The notes under the pieces are model-generated. The model had not been told where the DNA came from. It saw only the letters and a list, made by a program, of their open reading frames with translations, and searched no databases. From positions 231,453-295,452 of the forward strand of contig DDVH01000052.1 in the NCBI GenBank assembly GCA_002345215.1: a stretch of 64,000 bases of DNA. Reading direction: 5' to 3'. Source of the stretch: Anaerolineales bacterium UBA2317. GTDB taxonomy: Bacteria; Chloroflexota; Anaerolineae; Anaerolineales; Villigracilaceae. Made by a program: the position numbers and the translations under genes. This document shows positions 15,786-24,035 of this stretch, piece by piece. Every line of letters begins with the position of its first letter. Within the stretch, counting starts at the first letter, position 1.

Positions 15786-16604
15786 TTATTCACTAATGTA
15801 ATAAACTTCTTGTGCTCCAACAGATTTAGCAATCTCATTCCATAATTCCATATACTGATTAGTAATTTGATATAAGTTTTCCGCAGAACGTAGATATAAA
15901 GTTTTCATATCAGGATACCCACGAAAATCTATATGTTCAGATGAACTTCTAACATTTAATACAATATCCCAAGTTCCATGCACATCAGCCGATATTGTTT
16001 GATAAATGGTTCTTAAATCTTCCCCTTCACGACTAACATCTTTAGCTAATTGGCTAAATGTTTTACCAAACCAATTATATGTATTTTTCTTTCTTCTAGA
16101 TTTTATTTCGTTTATTAAGTCTTGATCTAAGCTTGATACTATATCTGATATTTTTTTGAAAGTACCATTTATATTCGGATGGTCTTTCTTAATGCTTAGT
16201 TTTTCAAGTAAATCAATACATCCAATCGCATAAATTTTCTTTGAGCATTTATCTTTTTCTTCTTGATTCAATGAAGCGAAATATCTAATTTGAATAAATA
16301 ACTCAAAAATTTGTCGATGATGTACATCATTTATGACTGAAAGATCGTTTTTTTCACAAAGAGTAATAGCTGCAGAAAAATGTCTAACTGCTTTTGCTAG
16401 CCAATGGACAAATACTATTCTTATATTAGTAGACGGATCATTTTTCCATTCCTCTTTATATGCTTCTGTCACAATTCCTCTAACTTCTTTTGCTTTTTCA
16501 ATAACTATTTTGAATAGATTTTGAGCTGTAGATTCATCAAACCTGTCTATTACAAAGGTTAATGGAACATCTCTAATTCCTGGAATTTCCTTTATCAATT
16601 TCAT
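15786..16604 (-). CDS. DUF5677-like helical protein of unknown function
   Basis: A 272-residue, almost all-helical soluble protein. HHRQIFELFIQIRYFASL, QTISADVHGTWDI and the scattered Arg/His residues resemble the DUF5677/HEPN-like group, often found in accessory regions; the assignment is tentative. Base composition is clearly more AT-rich than its neighbours, and codons such as AGA and ATA are frequent, which suggests recent acquisition. A TATAAT box 10 nt before the ATG suggests a leaderless transcript. It runs into the promoter region of the ABC-F operon. Confidence 0.55.
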   Translation of the reverse strand: MKLIKEIPGIRDVPLTFVIDRFDESTAQNLFKIVIEKAKEVRGIVTEAYKEEWKNDPSTNIRIVFVHWLAKAVRHFSAAITLCEKNDLSVINDVHHRQIFELFIQIRYFASLNQEEKDKCSKKIYAIGCIDLLEKLSIKKDHPNINGTFKKISDIVSSLDQDLINEIKSRRKKNTYNWFGKTFSQLAKDVSREGEDLRTIYQTISADVHGTWDIVLNVRSSSEHIDFRGYPDMKTLYLRSAENLYQITNQYMELWNEIAKSVGAQEVYYISE

Positions 16605-16614
16605 ATATTTGAAT

Positions 16615-16620
16615 ATTATA
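16615..16620 (-). promoter_or_regulatory. -10 box TATAAT for the DUF5677-like gene
   Basis: On the minus strand TATAAT ends 10 nt before the ATG at 16604, with no ribosome binding site in between. Confidence 0.5.
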
Positions 16621-16672
16621 AACGAGGTAAACTTCTGACCTGACTTTACGTCTATTCAAAGAGGAAAAATCC

Positions 16673-17518
16673 ATGACGAAAACAATCTTAGCAGTTTTAG
16701 CCCATCCAGATGACGAAACATTTGGCTTGGGAGGCACGATCGCTTACTACAATCAAAAAGGATATGAAGTTTATTACGTCTGTGCTACGCGTGGTGAAGT
16801 CGGCGCGGCAGATGAAGAATTTATGCAAGGCTTCAAAGATACAGCCGAAATGCGCACCGATGAATTAATGCGTGCTGCAAAAATTCTTGGCTTGAAAGAA
16901 GTTTTCTTTTTAGGCTATCGTGATTCTGGTATGCCAAATACTGAACCGAATCAACACCCGAATGCGCAAGTCAATCATCCCATAGAAGAAGTGGCGGGGA
17001 AAGTTGTCAAATACATTCGTGAGTTGAAACCTGATGTTGTGATTACATTTGATCCAATTGGCGGATACAAACATCCTGACCATATTCACATCCACAAAGC
17101 CACGGTCATGGCGTTTTCCAATGCGGATAATCCATCGTTCTATCCAGAAGCGGGTGAGCCATTTAAACCGAAAGCATTGTATTATCAAGTGTTTCCAAAG
17201 ACGATATTAAAAGTTGCTGTACGTCTATTGCCACTTTTTGGAAAAGACCCCACAAAATTTGGTCGCAATGAAGATATTAATCTCAAAGAACTTGTTGAAG
17301 TTGATTTTCCAATTCATGCGCGAATAAATATTAATTCAGTGGTACAAGTCAAACGCCATGCTAGTGAACAACATGCCTCACAAGGCGGCAAACAAATGCG
17401 TCGCGGCATACAAGGGTTGGTCATGAAATTATTTGGCGAACATGAAGATTTTATGCAAGCCTATCCGCCAGTGGATGGAAACTTCAAACGCAAAAAAGAT
17501 TTGTTTGAAGGAATATAA
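16673..17518 (+). CDS. PIG-L (LmbE) family zinc-dependent N-deacetylase
   Basis: A 281-residue protein. AHPDDE near residue 11 and HPDHIHIH near 142 supply the zinc-binding His/Asp set of the PIG-L/LmbE fold. Known members deacetylate GlcNAc-linked lipids, mycothiol or bacillithiol precursors, or mycothiol conjugates; the long C-terminal half with SEQHASQGG resembles the MshB/Mca/BshB group. GAGG lies upstream of the ATG. The substrate is unknown, and no thiol-biosynthesis partner is present nearby. An inverted-repeat element follows the stop codon. Confidence 0.87.
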   Translation: MTKTILAVLAHPDDETFGLGGTIAYYNQKGYEVYYVCATRGEVGAADEEFMQGFKDTAEMRTDELMRAAKILGLKEVFFLGYRDSGMPNTEPNQHPNAQVNHPIEEVAGKVVKYIRELKPDVVITFDPIGGYKHPDHIHIHKATVMAFSNADNPSFYPEAGEPFKPKALYYQVFPKTILKVAVRLLPLFGKDPTKFGRNEDINLKELVEVDFPIHARININSVVQVKRHASEQHASQGGKQMRRGIQGLVMKLFGEHEDFMQAYPPVDGNFKRKKDLFEGI

Positions 17519-17522
17519 AAAC

Positions 17523-17617
17523 AAACCTGACAGGTCTTAATAAATACTTTAACAAGTAAAGTATTTGCGTGAAAATAAATTTTGACAAATCAACTTATGA
17601 TGAGACCTGTCAGGTTT
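17523..17617. repeat. Inverted-repeat-bounded element (AAACCTGACAGGTCT arms)
   Basis: Perfect 15-bp arms at 17523-17537 and 17603-17617 enclose 65 nt that includes a smaller hairpin (AAATACTTTA...TAAAGTATTT). The arms match the palindrome family at 7240-7272. It looks like a MITE-like non-coding unit, or a terminator element with an insertion. Confidence 0.65.
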
Positions 17618-17714
17618 TCAGTGCCCTTACAAAATAGGACAAAAGTACATTTTCGATAATCAAAAAAAATGGTAGGATTCAGGTATTCAGATTCTTGTCT
17701 CAGAGGAGTGTGTG

Positions 17715-18056
17715 ATGCCTGAACAACGAACCACCCCCCGAAAAAATATCCCCGTATATATGCGCGTCTTAAATGACGACACGCAAGACATTTTAGGTCA
17801 CATGGTGGAAGTCAGCATGGAAGGCTTGCGCTTAGAAACAACGCACGAACTTCCGATTAATAAAGATTACTATCTGCGCCTCGAACTTACGGCAGATGTG
17901 GGTAGTATTCCCTACATCGTTTTCGCCGCCCGAAGCAAGTGGTGCAAAATGGATATCATCTTACCAAATTTGTACCGCGTTGGCTTTCAAATAATCGAAA
18001 TCCTGCCAGAAGATAAAGAAGTATTCTCGCGCGTTCTACAAAAATATGGTGCCTAA
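17715..18056 (+). CDS. PilZ domain protein (c-di-GMP receptor)
   Basis: A 113-residue single PilZ domain. RTTPRK supplies the RxxxR motif at the N-terminus, and VEVSMEGL occupies the (D/N)xSxxG position, with Glu instead of Asp/Asn at its first residue; both contact c-di-GMP in this family. It is probably a diffusible c-di-GMP effector. ATG 17715 is chosen over GTG 17712 because GGAG ends 6 nt before it. The gene stands alone and is followed by a strong hairpin terminator. Confidence 0.87.
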   Translation: MPEQRTTPRKNIPVYMRVLNDDTQDILGHMVEVSMEGLRLETTHELPINKDYYLRLELTADVGSIPYIVFAARSKWCKMDIILPNLYRVGFQIIEILPEDKEVFSRVLQKYGA

Positions 18057-18061
18057 AATAT

Positions 18062-18092
18062 AAAAGACCTGACATAATTTGTCAGGTCTTTT
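18062..18092. terminator. Intrinsic terminator after the PilZ gene
   Basis: A 13-bp stem AAAAGACCTGACA / TGTCAGGTCTTTT with a short AT-rich loop. It lies between convergent PilZ and amidase genes and can serve both. Confidence 0.82.
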
Positions 18093-18095
18093 TCG

Positions 18096-19460
18096 TTAAA
18101 TCTTCGGCTTCAGCTTGTGCCATTCAGTCGCTTGTTGATAATTGAACCCTGCCCGCAACACTCCCGATTCATTCCACGCCCGCGAAACAATTTGCAAACC
18201 AATCGGCAAATTTTCTTTTGAAAATCCACATGGCATTGATAAAGCGGGCAAACCTGTTAAATTAAATGGCGAAGTGAAACGAGTCAACATCTTTGCACGT
18301 TCTAGTGCATCTTCACCTTCTAAGACAGGGGCAGTAATTGGCGTTGTAGGAAGAATCAAAACATCATATTGATCAAACAACAATTCGCATCTTCTCTTAA
18401 CCTCGGCTTGCGTGCGCCGCGCTAACGCATACTCCGTTGAAGTGTATCCTGCTCCTATCTCCAAGCGTTGACGAACATCCGCGCCAAACCAATCAATATG
18501 TTCTTTCATTCTTTCACGATGAAACGCTGCACCATCGGCTGTGAGCATTAAGGCGTTGGCTACTGCGGCTTCATGCAGAAAATCTAAATTCACTTCTTCA
18601 ATGATAGCACCTTGCTCTTCAAACACTTTTGCGGCTTTGCGAACGGCTTCTAAAACTTCGGGGTCTGTTTTTTCTTCAATAAAATTCCCAACCCCCAAAG
18701 CAATTTTTCTTTCTTTCATTTTATCTTTCAAGTGACTGGAATAATCACCCGGCAAAGTTTTGATAGAAGTTGGGTCTTTTTCATCGTACCCACCCATTAC
18801 TTGTAACATCAAAGCCGCATCTTCTACTTTTCTGGTGATTGGACCTGCATGGTCAAGATTCCATGACAATGGAAGAATACCTCTGAGGCTGACTCTTCCA
18901 TAAGTAGGTTTGAGCCCAACCACGCCACACAATGAGGCAGGGATGCGAATTGAACCGCCTGTGTCTGTGCCTAATGCGGCGAGACTCATGCCTGTTGCTA
19001 CGGCAACAGCACTTCCGCCTGATGAACCACCCGGAGTTCTTGTAATATCCCAAGGGTTTTTACATGCTCCAAAATGTGGATTGTTATTGGTAACACCTAG
19101 TGCAATTTCGTGAGTATTGGTCTTGCCGATAATTTGCCCACCCGATTTTTTTATTTTTTGTATCACAAATGCATCTTCATTGGGGATATTATCTGTAAAA
19201 AATTTTGAACCACCCGTAGTGCGGATTCCCTTTGTGTCGTATAAATCTTTGACGGCGATTGGGATTCCGTATAACGGCATACTGCCATTATGGGGAAGGT
19301 CACTTTTTTCTGGCGGAATGACCGTGATAAAGGCATTCAGTATGGGGTTGAGTCGCTCGATGATTTTGTAGCAGGTTGAGGCTAAGTCTGAAGCGGGCAC
19401 TTCACGGCTTTTCATCAAATCTCGCTGGATAATCAAAGAGGGTGTGTCGTCTTGTTTCAT
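18096..19460 (-). CDS. Amidase signature (AS) family hydrolase
   Basis: A 454-residue amidase with the full Ser-cisSer-Lys set: the lysine in IAVKDLYD (about residue 70), the cis-serine in GGSSGGSA (about 145-150) and the nucleophilic serine in GTDTGGSIRIP (about 167-175). It hydrolyses an amide. The family includes GatA, allophanate hydrolase and aryl- or acyl-amidases, and no GatB/GatC genes are nearby, so a free-standing amidase is more likely than GatA. TATAAT ends 8 nt before the ATG, suggesting a leaderless transcript. Confidence 0.87.
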   Translation of the reverse strand: MKQDDTPSLIIQRDLMKSREVPASDLASTCYKIIERLNPILNAFITVIPPEKSDLPHNGSMPLYGIPIAVKDLYDTKGIRTTGGSKFFTDNIPNEDAFVIQKIKKSGGQIIGKTNTHEIALGVTNNNPHFGACKNPWDITRTPGGSSGGSAVAVATGMSLAALGTDTGGSIRIPASLCGVVGLKPTYGRVSLRGILPLSWNLDHAGPITRKVEDAALMLQVMGGYDEKDPTSIKTLPGDYSSHLKDKMKERKIALGVGNFIEEKTDPEVLEAVRKAAKVFEEQGAIIEEVNLDFLHEAAVANALMLTADGAAFHRERMKEHIDWFGADVRQRLEIGAGYTSTEYALARRTQAEVKRRCELLFDQYDVLILPTTPITAPVLEGEDALERAKMLTRFTSPFNLTGLPALSMPCGFSKENLPIGLQIVSRAWNESGVLRAGFNYQQATEWHKLKPKI

Positions 19461-19468
19461 AAGTCAAA

Positions 19469-19474
19469 ATTATA
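19469..19474 (-). promoter_or_regulatory. -10 box TATAAT for the amidase gene
   Basis: On the minus strand TATAAT ends 8 nt before the ATG at 19460, with no SD-like sequence between. Confidence 0.55.
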
Positions 19475-19540
19475 TGCGAATGAAAACTTTCCCACATAGC
19501 CTATATGTACTGAAACATGCTTTGTAATTTGTTTGCAATT

Positions 19541-19573
19541 AAGTAGGGATACAGCGTCGCTGTATCCCTACTT
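19541..19573 (-). terminator. Palindromic terminator after fhs
   Basis: Perfect 16-bp arms (AAGTAGGGATACAGCG / CGCTGTATCCCTACTT) around one base, 6 bp beyond the fhs stop. The sequence relates to the GTAGGGGCGAGGC and GGACACAGCGA elements elsewhere in the window. Confidence 0.78.
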
Positions 19574-19578
19574 TTGTA

Positions 19579-21561
19579 CTAGAACAAGCCTAAAATTTTT
19601 CCAGTTTTCAAATCTAAATCAATATCATAAAACGATGGGCGTGTTCCTAAGCCCGGCATGGTGCGCATATCGCCGAGGATTGGATATAAAAATCCCGCGC
19701 CAACTGATGCTCGAATTTCACGAACTTTGATTCGAAAACCTGTCGGTGCACCTTTAAGAGTCGCGTCGGTACTAAATGACAAATGTGTTTTCGCCATACA
19801 AATTGGTAATTTATCAAAGCCGAGGCGAGTGTATCTTTGGATTTGTTCTTCGGTTTCGGGTGTGTAATCTACGCCGTCGGCACGATAAATTTCTTTAGCA
19901 ATTTTCTCAATTTTTGTTTTGATTGAATCTTCAAGTGGATATAAAAATTGGAAATTGCTTGATTCATTTGCGGCTTTCACAACTGCTTCAGCAAGTTTCT
20001 TTGTGCCTGCGCCACCATCAGCCCAGTGTGTGCATTTGATAGCATCCATAGCACCGAATTGAATAGCAGATTTGCGAATCAAATCCACTTCGGCTTCTGT
20101 ATCGGTTGCGAAAGAATTAACGGCAACGATTACTTTTACGCCGAACTTAGTCGCATTTTGAATGTGACGTTCAAGGTTTGCTAAACCTTTTTGTAGCAAT
20201 TCTAAATTTTCATCAGTATATTCTGGTGCAAGAGGTTTGCCCGCTACAACTTTTGGACCGCCTCCATGCATCTTTAGTGCGCGGACAGTTGCCACCATCA
20301 CCACAACATGTGGAATTAATCCTGAATAGCGGCATTTGATATTGAAGAATTTTTCCATGCCAATATCAGCACCGAAACCTGATTCAGTGACGACATATCC
20401 ATCTTTGCCGACGAGTTTCAAAGCAATCATGTCAGCAATGATAGAAGATTGTCCGTGTGCTATATTTGCAAACGGACCTGCGTGTACCATGGCGGCTGTG
20501 CCTTCCAATGTTTGCATGAGATTTGGTTTAATCGCATCTTTCATCAAAACAGTCACTGCACCTGCTGTGCCTAAATCTTCTACGGTTACGGCTTCACCTG
20601 ATTTGCTTGTAGCGACAACCATTTTCCCAAAGCGTTCGCGCATATCTTCTAATGAAGTTGTCAGCGCAAGCACCGCCATAATTTCAGAAGCGACTGTAAT
20701 GTCATACCCAGAACGATGCTCGAAGCCTACTTCGTCTTTGCCCATCCCAACTTGCACTTCACGCAAGAAGCGGTCGTTGATATCAACCACACGTCGCCAT
20801 GTGATTGTAGATTCGTCAATATCTAAACGAGCAAATTTACTTTTTTCTTCGGCAGTTAAATCTGCTGGATTGGTTTTATTGATTCCCAACTTCTTCAAAC
20901 GGCGTAGCATCGTCCCAGAAAATTTTCTATTTCCTTTTTTATCTGGCGGGCAGAGTGCATTAAAAAGTTTTTCATCATCTTGTTGTTTTTCGTGCATCAC
21001 GCGCGCATCTAACGCGGCGGCGACCAAATTATGCGCCGCAGTAATGGCATGAATATCACCCGTGAGATGTAAATTGAAATCTTCCATCGGAATCACTTGT
21101 GAATATCCACCACCAGCCGCGCCACCTTTGATTCCGAATGTCGGTCCCATAGATGGCTGGCGAATACATGTAATCACTTTTTTTCCAAGATGCGCCCCCA
21201 ATGCTTGTGATAAACCAATCGTCGTTGTTGTTTTACCTTCACCCAATGGCGTTGGTGTAATGGCGGTTACATCAATATATTTTCCGTTGGGGCGATTTTT
21301 CAAGCGTTCTAAAATTTCTAGTTTTACTTTGGCTTTGTATGGTCCGTATAATTCAAGTTCATTTTCTCGCACCCCATATTCATCCGCAATTTGCATAATC
21401 GGTTTTAATTTCGCGGCTTGTGCAATGTCAATATCTGATGGCACTGGGCGAAGCAATTTTAATTTTGCCGGTTTGAAAGAAAAACTTGCTTTTGCAGGTG
21501 TTGCCTTTTTTGTTTTTTTCTTTACAACTTTTTTCGCAGACTTCTTGGTTTTGACAGCCAT
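19579..21561 (-). CDS. fhs: Formate-tetrahydrofolate ligase, long form
   Basis: A 660-residue enzyme that makes 10-formyl-THF from formate, THF and ATP. The P-loop [13 protein letters not shown] and the folate-site segments [21 protein letters not shown] are intact. It is longer than the usual bacterial enzyme of about 555 residues. There is a Lys/Ala-rich tail of about 40 residues at the N-terminus, and an insert (about residues 205-275, with [11 protein letters not shown] and [15 protein letters not shown]) like that in eukaryotic C1-THF synthases. AAGGAGAG precedes the ATG, and a TATAAT-like box lies farther upstream. It stands alone; no other one-carbon genes are in the window. Confidence 0.95.
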   Translation of the reverse strand: MAVKTKKSAKKVVKKKTKKATPAKASFSFKPAKLKLLRPVPSDIDIAQAAKLKPIMQIADEYGVRENELELYGPYKAKVKLEILERLKNRPNGKYIDVTAITPTPLGEGKTTTTIGLSQALGAHLGKKVITCIRQPSMGPTFGIKGGAAGGGYSQVIPMEDFNLHLTGDIHAITAAHNLVAAALDARVMHEKQQDDEKLFNALCPPDKKGNRKFSGTMLRRLKKLGINKTNPADLTAEEKSKFARLDIDESTITWRRVVDINDRFLREVQVGMGKDEVGFEHRSGYDITVASEIMAVLALTTSLEDMRERFGKMVVATSKSGEAVTVEDLGTAGAVTVLMKDAIKPNLMQTLEGTAAMVHAGPFANIAHGQSSIIADMIALKLVGKDGYVVTESGFGADIGMEKFFNIKCRYSGLIPHVVVMVATVRALKMHGGGPKVVAGKPLAPEYTDENLELLQKGLANLERHIQNATKFGVKVIVAVNSFATDTEAEVDLIRKSAIQFGAMDAIKCTHWADGGAGTKKLAEAVVKAANESSNFQFLYPLEDSIKTKIEKIAKEIYRADGVDYTPETEEQIQRYTRLGFDKLPICMAKTHLSFSTDATLKGAPTGFRIKVREIRASVGAGFLYPILGDMRTMPGLGTRPSFYDIDLDLKTGKILGLF

Positions 21562-21644
21562 TCTCTCTCCTTGAAAATTATATATAATTTTCCTTAATTA
21601 TCAGACAAATTTCCAAAAAAGCAAGAGCAATTTTAAAACTTTCA

Positions 21645-21714
21645 TCCACAGAGTTCGCAGAGACCTTTGAGAAAACTTTTTAAAAATCTCTGTGCTCTCT
21701 GTGTGCTCAGTGGC
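21645..21714. repeat. CCACAGAG...CTCAGTGGC palindromic intergenic repeat
   Basis: A 70-nt imperfect palindrome made of CACAGAG/CTCTGTG motifs lies between fhs and the kinase gene. The same family recurs at 40406-40466, 41208/41699 (as separated halves) and 56896-56965; a CACAAAGG variant lies at 23453-23523. Confidence 0.7.
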
Positions 21715-21722
21715 TAATTTTT

Positions 21723-22523
21723 TTACTTTGTCAGCAACGTGCCAACATTTTCGCCTTGCAAAGCACGTGTCAAAAATCCGCTCTCTTCAGCAGAAAAAAT
21801 TTGCACAGTTAGGTTTTCATTTTTCTGGATTAATGCCAGCATTTCCTCCACTTTGGCTTTCATCCCGCCAGTCACATCTGTACTGACCGAGCCTTTGATG
21901 CCTGTCCGCATCCTTTCATACGTGGAGACTTGAATCTGCTTCGTCAACTTTGTTCTTGCGGGGAAGTCCTCCCACACGCCCGCTTCAATGCCTGCTAATA
22001 AAATTCTTGAGCAATTAAATTTTTCAATTAAAAACGTAAACACATCTTCAGTGGATAATATCGTACCGCCTAATGATTCATCAAATGCCACATCACCTTG
22101 CACAACAGGTAATAAATGATTATCCAATGCTTTTTGAATCGTCAACACATTATGATGAATCACTTTTCTGTTATCCGAAATCATAGAGGCTGATGGTGGA
22201 AATGGCAAAGCAGGTACACCTGCTTCATATAAAGCCTTGACTACATATCTATTTAACTCCGCGGCTTGGTAGCGGACTTCTACAAATCCATGCCATTGCT
22301 CATTTGTTTGGACACCATTTCTAGTCCCATGTTTTTTCGCGGCAACGTGTCCGAAGGAGCCAGAACCATGCCCAAGAATCAGAAGCAAGTTAGGATTAAG
22401 GTCAAGAGCCGTTTTGATTTCATTTGCAAGTTCGGCTAATTTGTCTAATCGTGCAGTAAAAGGCTTGTCTTTATCCGTAATCAAAGACCCGCCCAGTTTG
22501 AGGAGAACGATTTCTTTTGTCAT
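21723..22523 (-). CDS. ipk: Isopentenyl phosphate kinase
   Basis: A 266-residue amino-acid-kinase fold protein. KLGGSLITDKDKP at the N-terminus and the glycine-rich GHGSGSFGHVAAKKHG carry the catalytic lysine and histidine typical of isopentenyl phosphate kinases; VQGDVAFDE and ILSTEDV complete the ATP and phosphate sites. The enzyme phosphorylates isopentenyl phosphate to IPP in the alternative mevalonate pathway of archaea and some Chloroflexota. A small-molecule kinase of the same fold is possible, but the GSGSFGH loop is strongly indicative. It stands alone. The carotenoid genes at the right end of the window would consume its product. Confidence 0.85.
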   Translation of the reverse strand: MTKEIVLLKLGGSLITDKDKPFTARLDKLAELANEIKTALDLNPNLLLILGHGSGSFGHVAAKKHGTRNGVQTNEQWHGFVEVRYQAAELNRYVVKALYEAGVPALPFPPSASMISDNRKVIHHNVLTIQKALDNHLLPVVQGDVAFDESLGGTILSTEDVFTFLIEKFNCSRILLAGIEAGVWEDFPARTKLTKQIQVSTYERMRTGIKGSVSTDVTGGMKAKVEEMLALIQKNENLTVQIFSAEESGFLTRALQGENVGTLLTK

Positions 22524-22552
22524 GTTGGATGTTTTAACACAAAATTATCAAA

Positions 22553-22600
22553 GACGATAGCCATAGTTTTTTTACTGTTCACCGTCTATGGTCTATCGTC
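22553..22600. repeat. GACGATAGCCATAG inverted repeat
   Basis: Arms GACGATAG-CCATAG (22553-22566) and CTATGGTCTATCGTC (22586-22600), with a one-base bulge, lie between two divergent genes. It is a probable dispersed hairpin element. Confidence 0.5.
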
Positions 22601-22613
22601 TATTTCCACATGC

Positions 22614-22619
22614 TATAAT
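22614..22619 (+). promoter_or_regulatory. -10 box TATAAT for the TP-rich membrane protein
   Basis: TATAAT ends 7 nt before the ATG at 22627, with no SD. This is a leaderless arrangement. Confidence 0.5.
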
Positions 22620-22626
22620 TTCATTT

Positions 22627-23445
22627 ATGGATATTCGAGCAGGTATTATCGTTATTGCAATTTTTTCTGTGGTGGCGGCTTATTTTGTAGTTCAGGCTGG
22701 GATTAAAAATTATCAAACGGCGCGCAAGATTTCTTTTTATAGTTTAAGAAAAAGATATAACCGCAATTCAATTTATTTATTTTTATTTTCAATATTTTTA
22801 TTGTATTTTGCATATTGGTTGCCGACTTCTGGCGAGCAGATTGTGTATCAAGTTTTCCCACCATCACCAACACCATCATTGACTCCAACGATTACATTGA
22901 CCCCAACTATTACATTATCACCGACGATTACTTTAACACCCACACAAACAATTACGCCTGCCGTTTCTGATACGCCGACATTAACACCAACACCCTTTTT
23001 ACCCTTAGCCATTGAAGCCTTATTTGCTGGACCTGTCACCCCGAATCCTGATGCGGTCTTTACTTCAATTCAATTTTCAACCGAATTTGACGGCGTAAAT
23101 CCAGTTAATCCAAGAACATCTTTTGAATTGCCAATCGAAACAATATATGGCGGTTTTGATTACAACAATACCTTGCCCGGTGTGCAATGGTCAGCATTAT
23201 GGTATCGAAATCGTGAATTAGTTTGTTATGAAACCGAACCATGGAGGAATGAATGGGGAACAGGCGGAATCGGTGGTTACACTGAATGTTCAAGTCCCAT
23301 CGGCGGTTGGTTGCCCGGACAATATGAAGTGGTGATTTTCATGGGCTATGACTGGAAAACTGTCGGACGTTTTTCTGTCTTAGATAGACTTGAGACTGAA
23401 ACACCAACATCAACAAGCACACCTGAAATTACTGCAACACCATAA
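22627..23445 (+). CDS. Membrane-anchored protein with Thr/Pro-rich stalk and extracytoplasmic beta domain
   Basis: A 272-residue protein counted from ATG 22627; the longer frame would start inside the repeat and promoter region. There are two membrane helices (about residues 4-24 and 48-67), then a low-complexity stalk made of TPTIT/SPTIT repeats (about 78-125), then a domain of about 130 residues rich in Trp, Gly and Tyr, and a short TPTSTST tail. The stalk and composition are typical of surface proteins of Anaerolineae. No catalytic motif was recognised; a binding role outside the cell is inferred. Confidence 0.72.
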   Translation: MDIRAGIIVIAIFSVVAAYFVVQAGIKNYQTARKISFYSLRKRYNRNSIYLFLFSIFLLYFAYWLPTSGEQIVYQVFPPSPTPSLTPTITLTPTITLSPTITLTPTQTITPAVSDTPTLTPTPFLPLAIEALFAGPVTPNPDAVFTSIQFSTEFDGVNPVNPRTSFELPIETIYGGFDYNNTLPGVQWSALWYRNRELVCYETEPWRNEWGTGGIGGYTECSSPIGGWLPGQYEVVIFMGYDWKTVGRFSVLDRLETETPTSTSTPEITATP

Positions 23446-23452
23446 TTTATTT

Positions 23453-23523
23453 ACCACAAAGGAGACAAAGGTACACAAAGGAAAAGATTTAATAATTCGT
23501 GACCCTTTGTGACGCTTTGTGGT
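23453..23523. repeat. ACCACAAAGG...GCTTTGTGGT inverted repeat
   Basis: An imperfect palindrome with CACAAAGG / CCTTTGTG motifs lies between two + strand genes. It is a variant of the CACAGAG family at 21645-21714. Confidence 0.6.
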
Positions 23524-23546
23524 TAAAATTTATAACAGGAGTTTTT

Positions 23547-24035
23547 ATGACCGAAAAAGCATTTCAAGATTATTACCCCGATTACTTCGCGCATTGTTAT
23601 GGATGTGGCAAATTAAACGAACACGGACATCAAATCAAAAGTTATTGGGATGGCGATGAATCAGTTTGTTATTTTATGCCCAAGCCGTATCACACCGCGA
23701 TTCCGGGTTATGTGTATGGTGGTTTACTTGCTTCATTAATTGATTGTCACGGAACTGGGACTGCCGCCGCAGTCGCATACAAAGCCGCTAAAGAAAGTGA
23801 CAACAATGCTGAACCAAACACACGTTTCTTAACCGCTTCATTACATGTGGATTATCTCAAACCAACGCCGTTGAATGTTCAATTAGAGATTCGGGCGAAG
23901 GTCAAAGAACATAAAGGTAGAAAAGTTGTCATTGAAGAGTGGTTAATGGCAAACGGGGTGATTACTGTAAAAGGTGAAGTTGTAGCAGTGCAAGTGCCAC
24001 AGAGTTTGGTGGAAGAGTTGTTAGCGGGAAACTAG
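23547..24035 (+). CDS. PaaI-type acyl-CoA thioesterase (hotdog fold)
   Basis: A 162-residue protein counted from ATG 23547, which has CAGGAG 6 nt upstream. HCYGCGKLNEHGHQI is the N-terminal segment of the THEM4/PaaI-like group, and PGYVYGGLLASLIDCHGT holds the hotdog catalytic helix with its Asp and glycine turn. Thioester hydrolysis of an acyl- or aryl-CoA is expected. The gene overlaps the convergent psuG gene by 4 bp at the stop codons, leaving no room for an intergenic terminator. Confidence 0.85.
   Translation: MTEKAFQDYYPDYFAHCYGCGKLNEHGHQIKSYWDGDESVCYFMPKPYHTAIPGYVYGGLLASLIDCHGTGTAAAVAYKAAKESDNNAEPNTRFLTASLHVDYLKPTPLNVQLEIRAKVKEHKGRKVVIEEWLMANGVITVKGEVVAVQVPQSLVEELLAGN

Noticed and set aside
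20336..21052. A 238-codon open frame antisense to fhs
   Set aside because: It has no ribosome binding site, lies fully inside the strongly supported formate-THF ligase gene, and its Ser/Pro/Thr-rich product looks like reverse-strand translation.
21062..21574. A 170-codon open frame antisense to the start of fhs
   Set aside because: Same reasoning: a shadow of the fhs frame with no family features.
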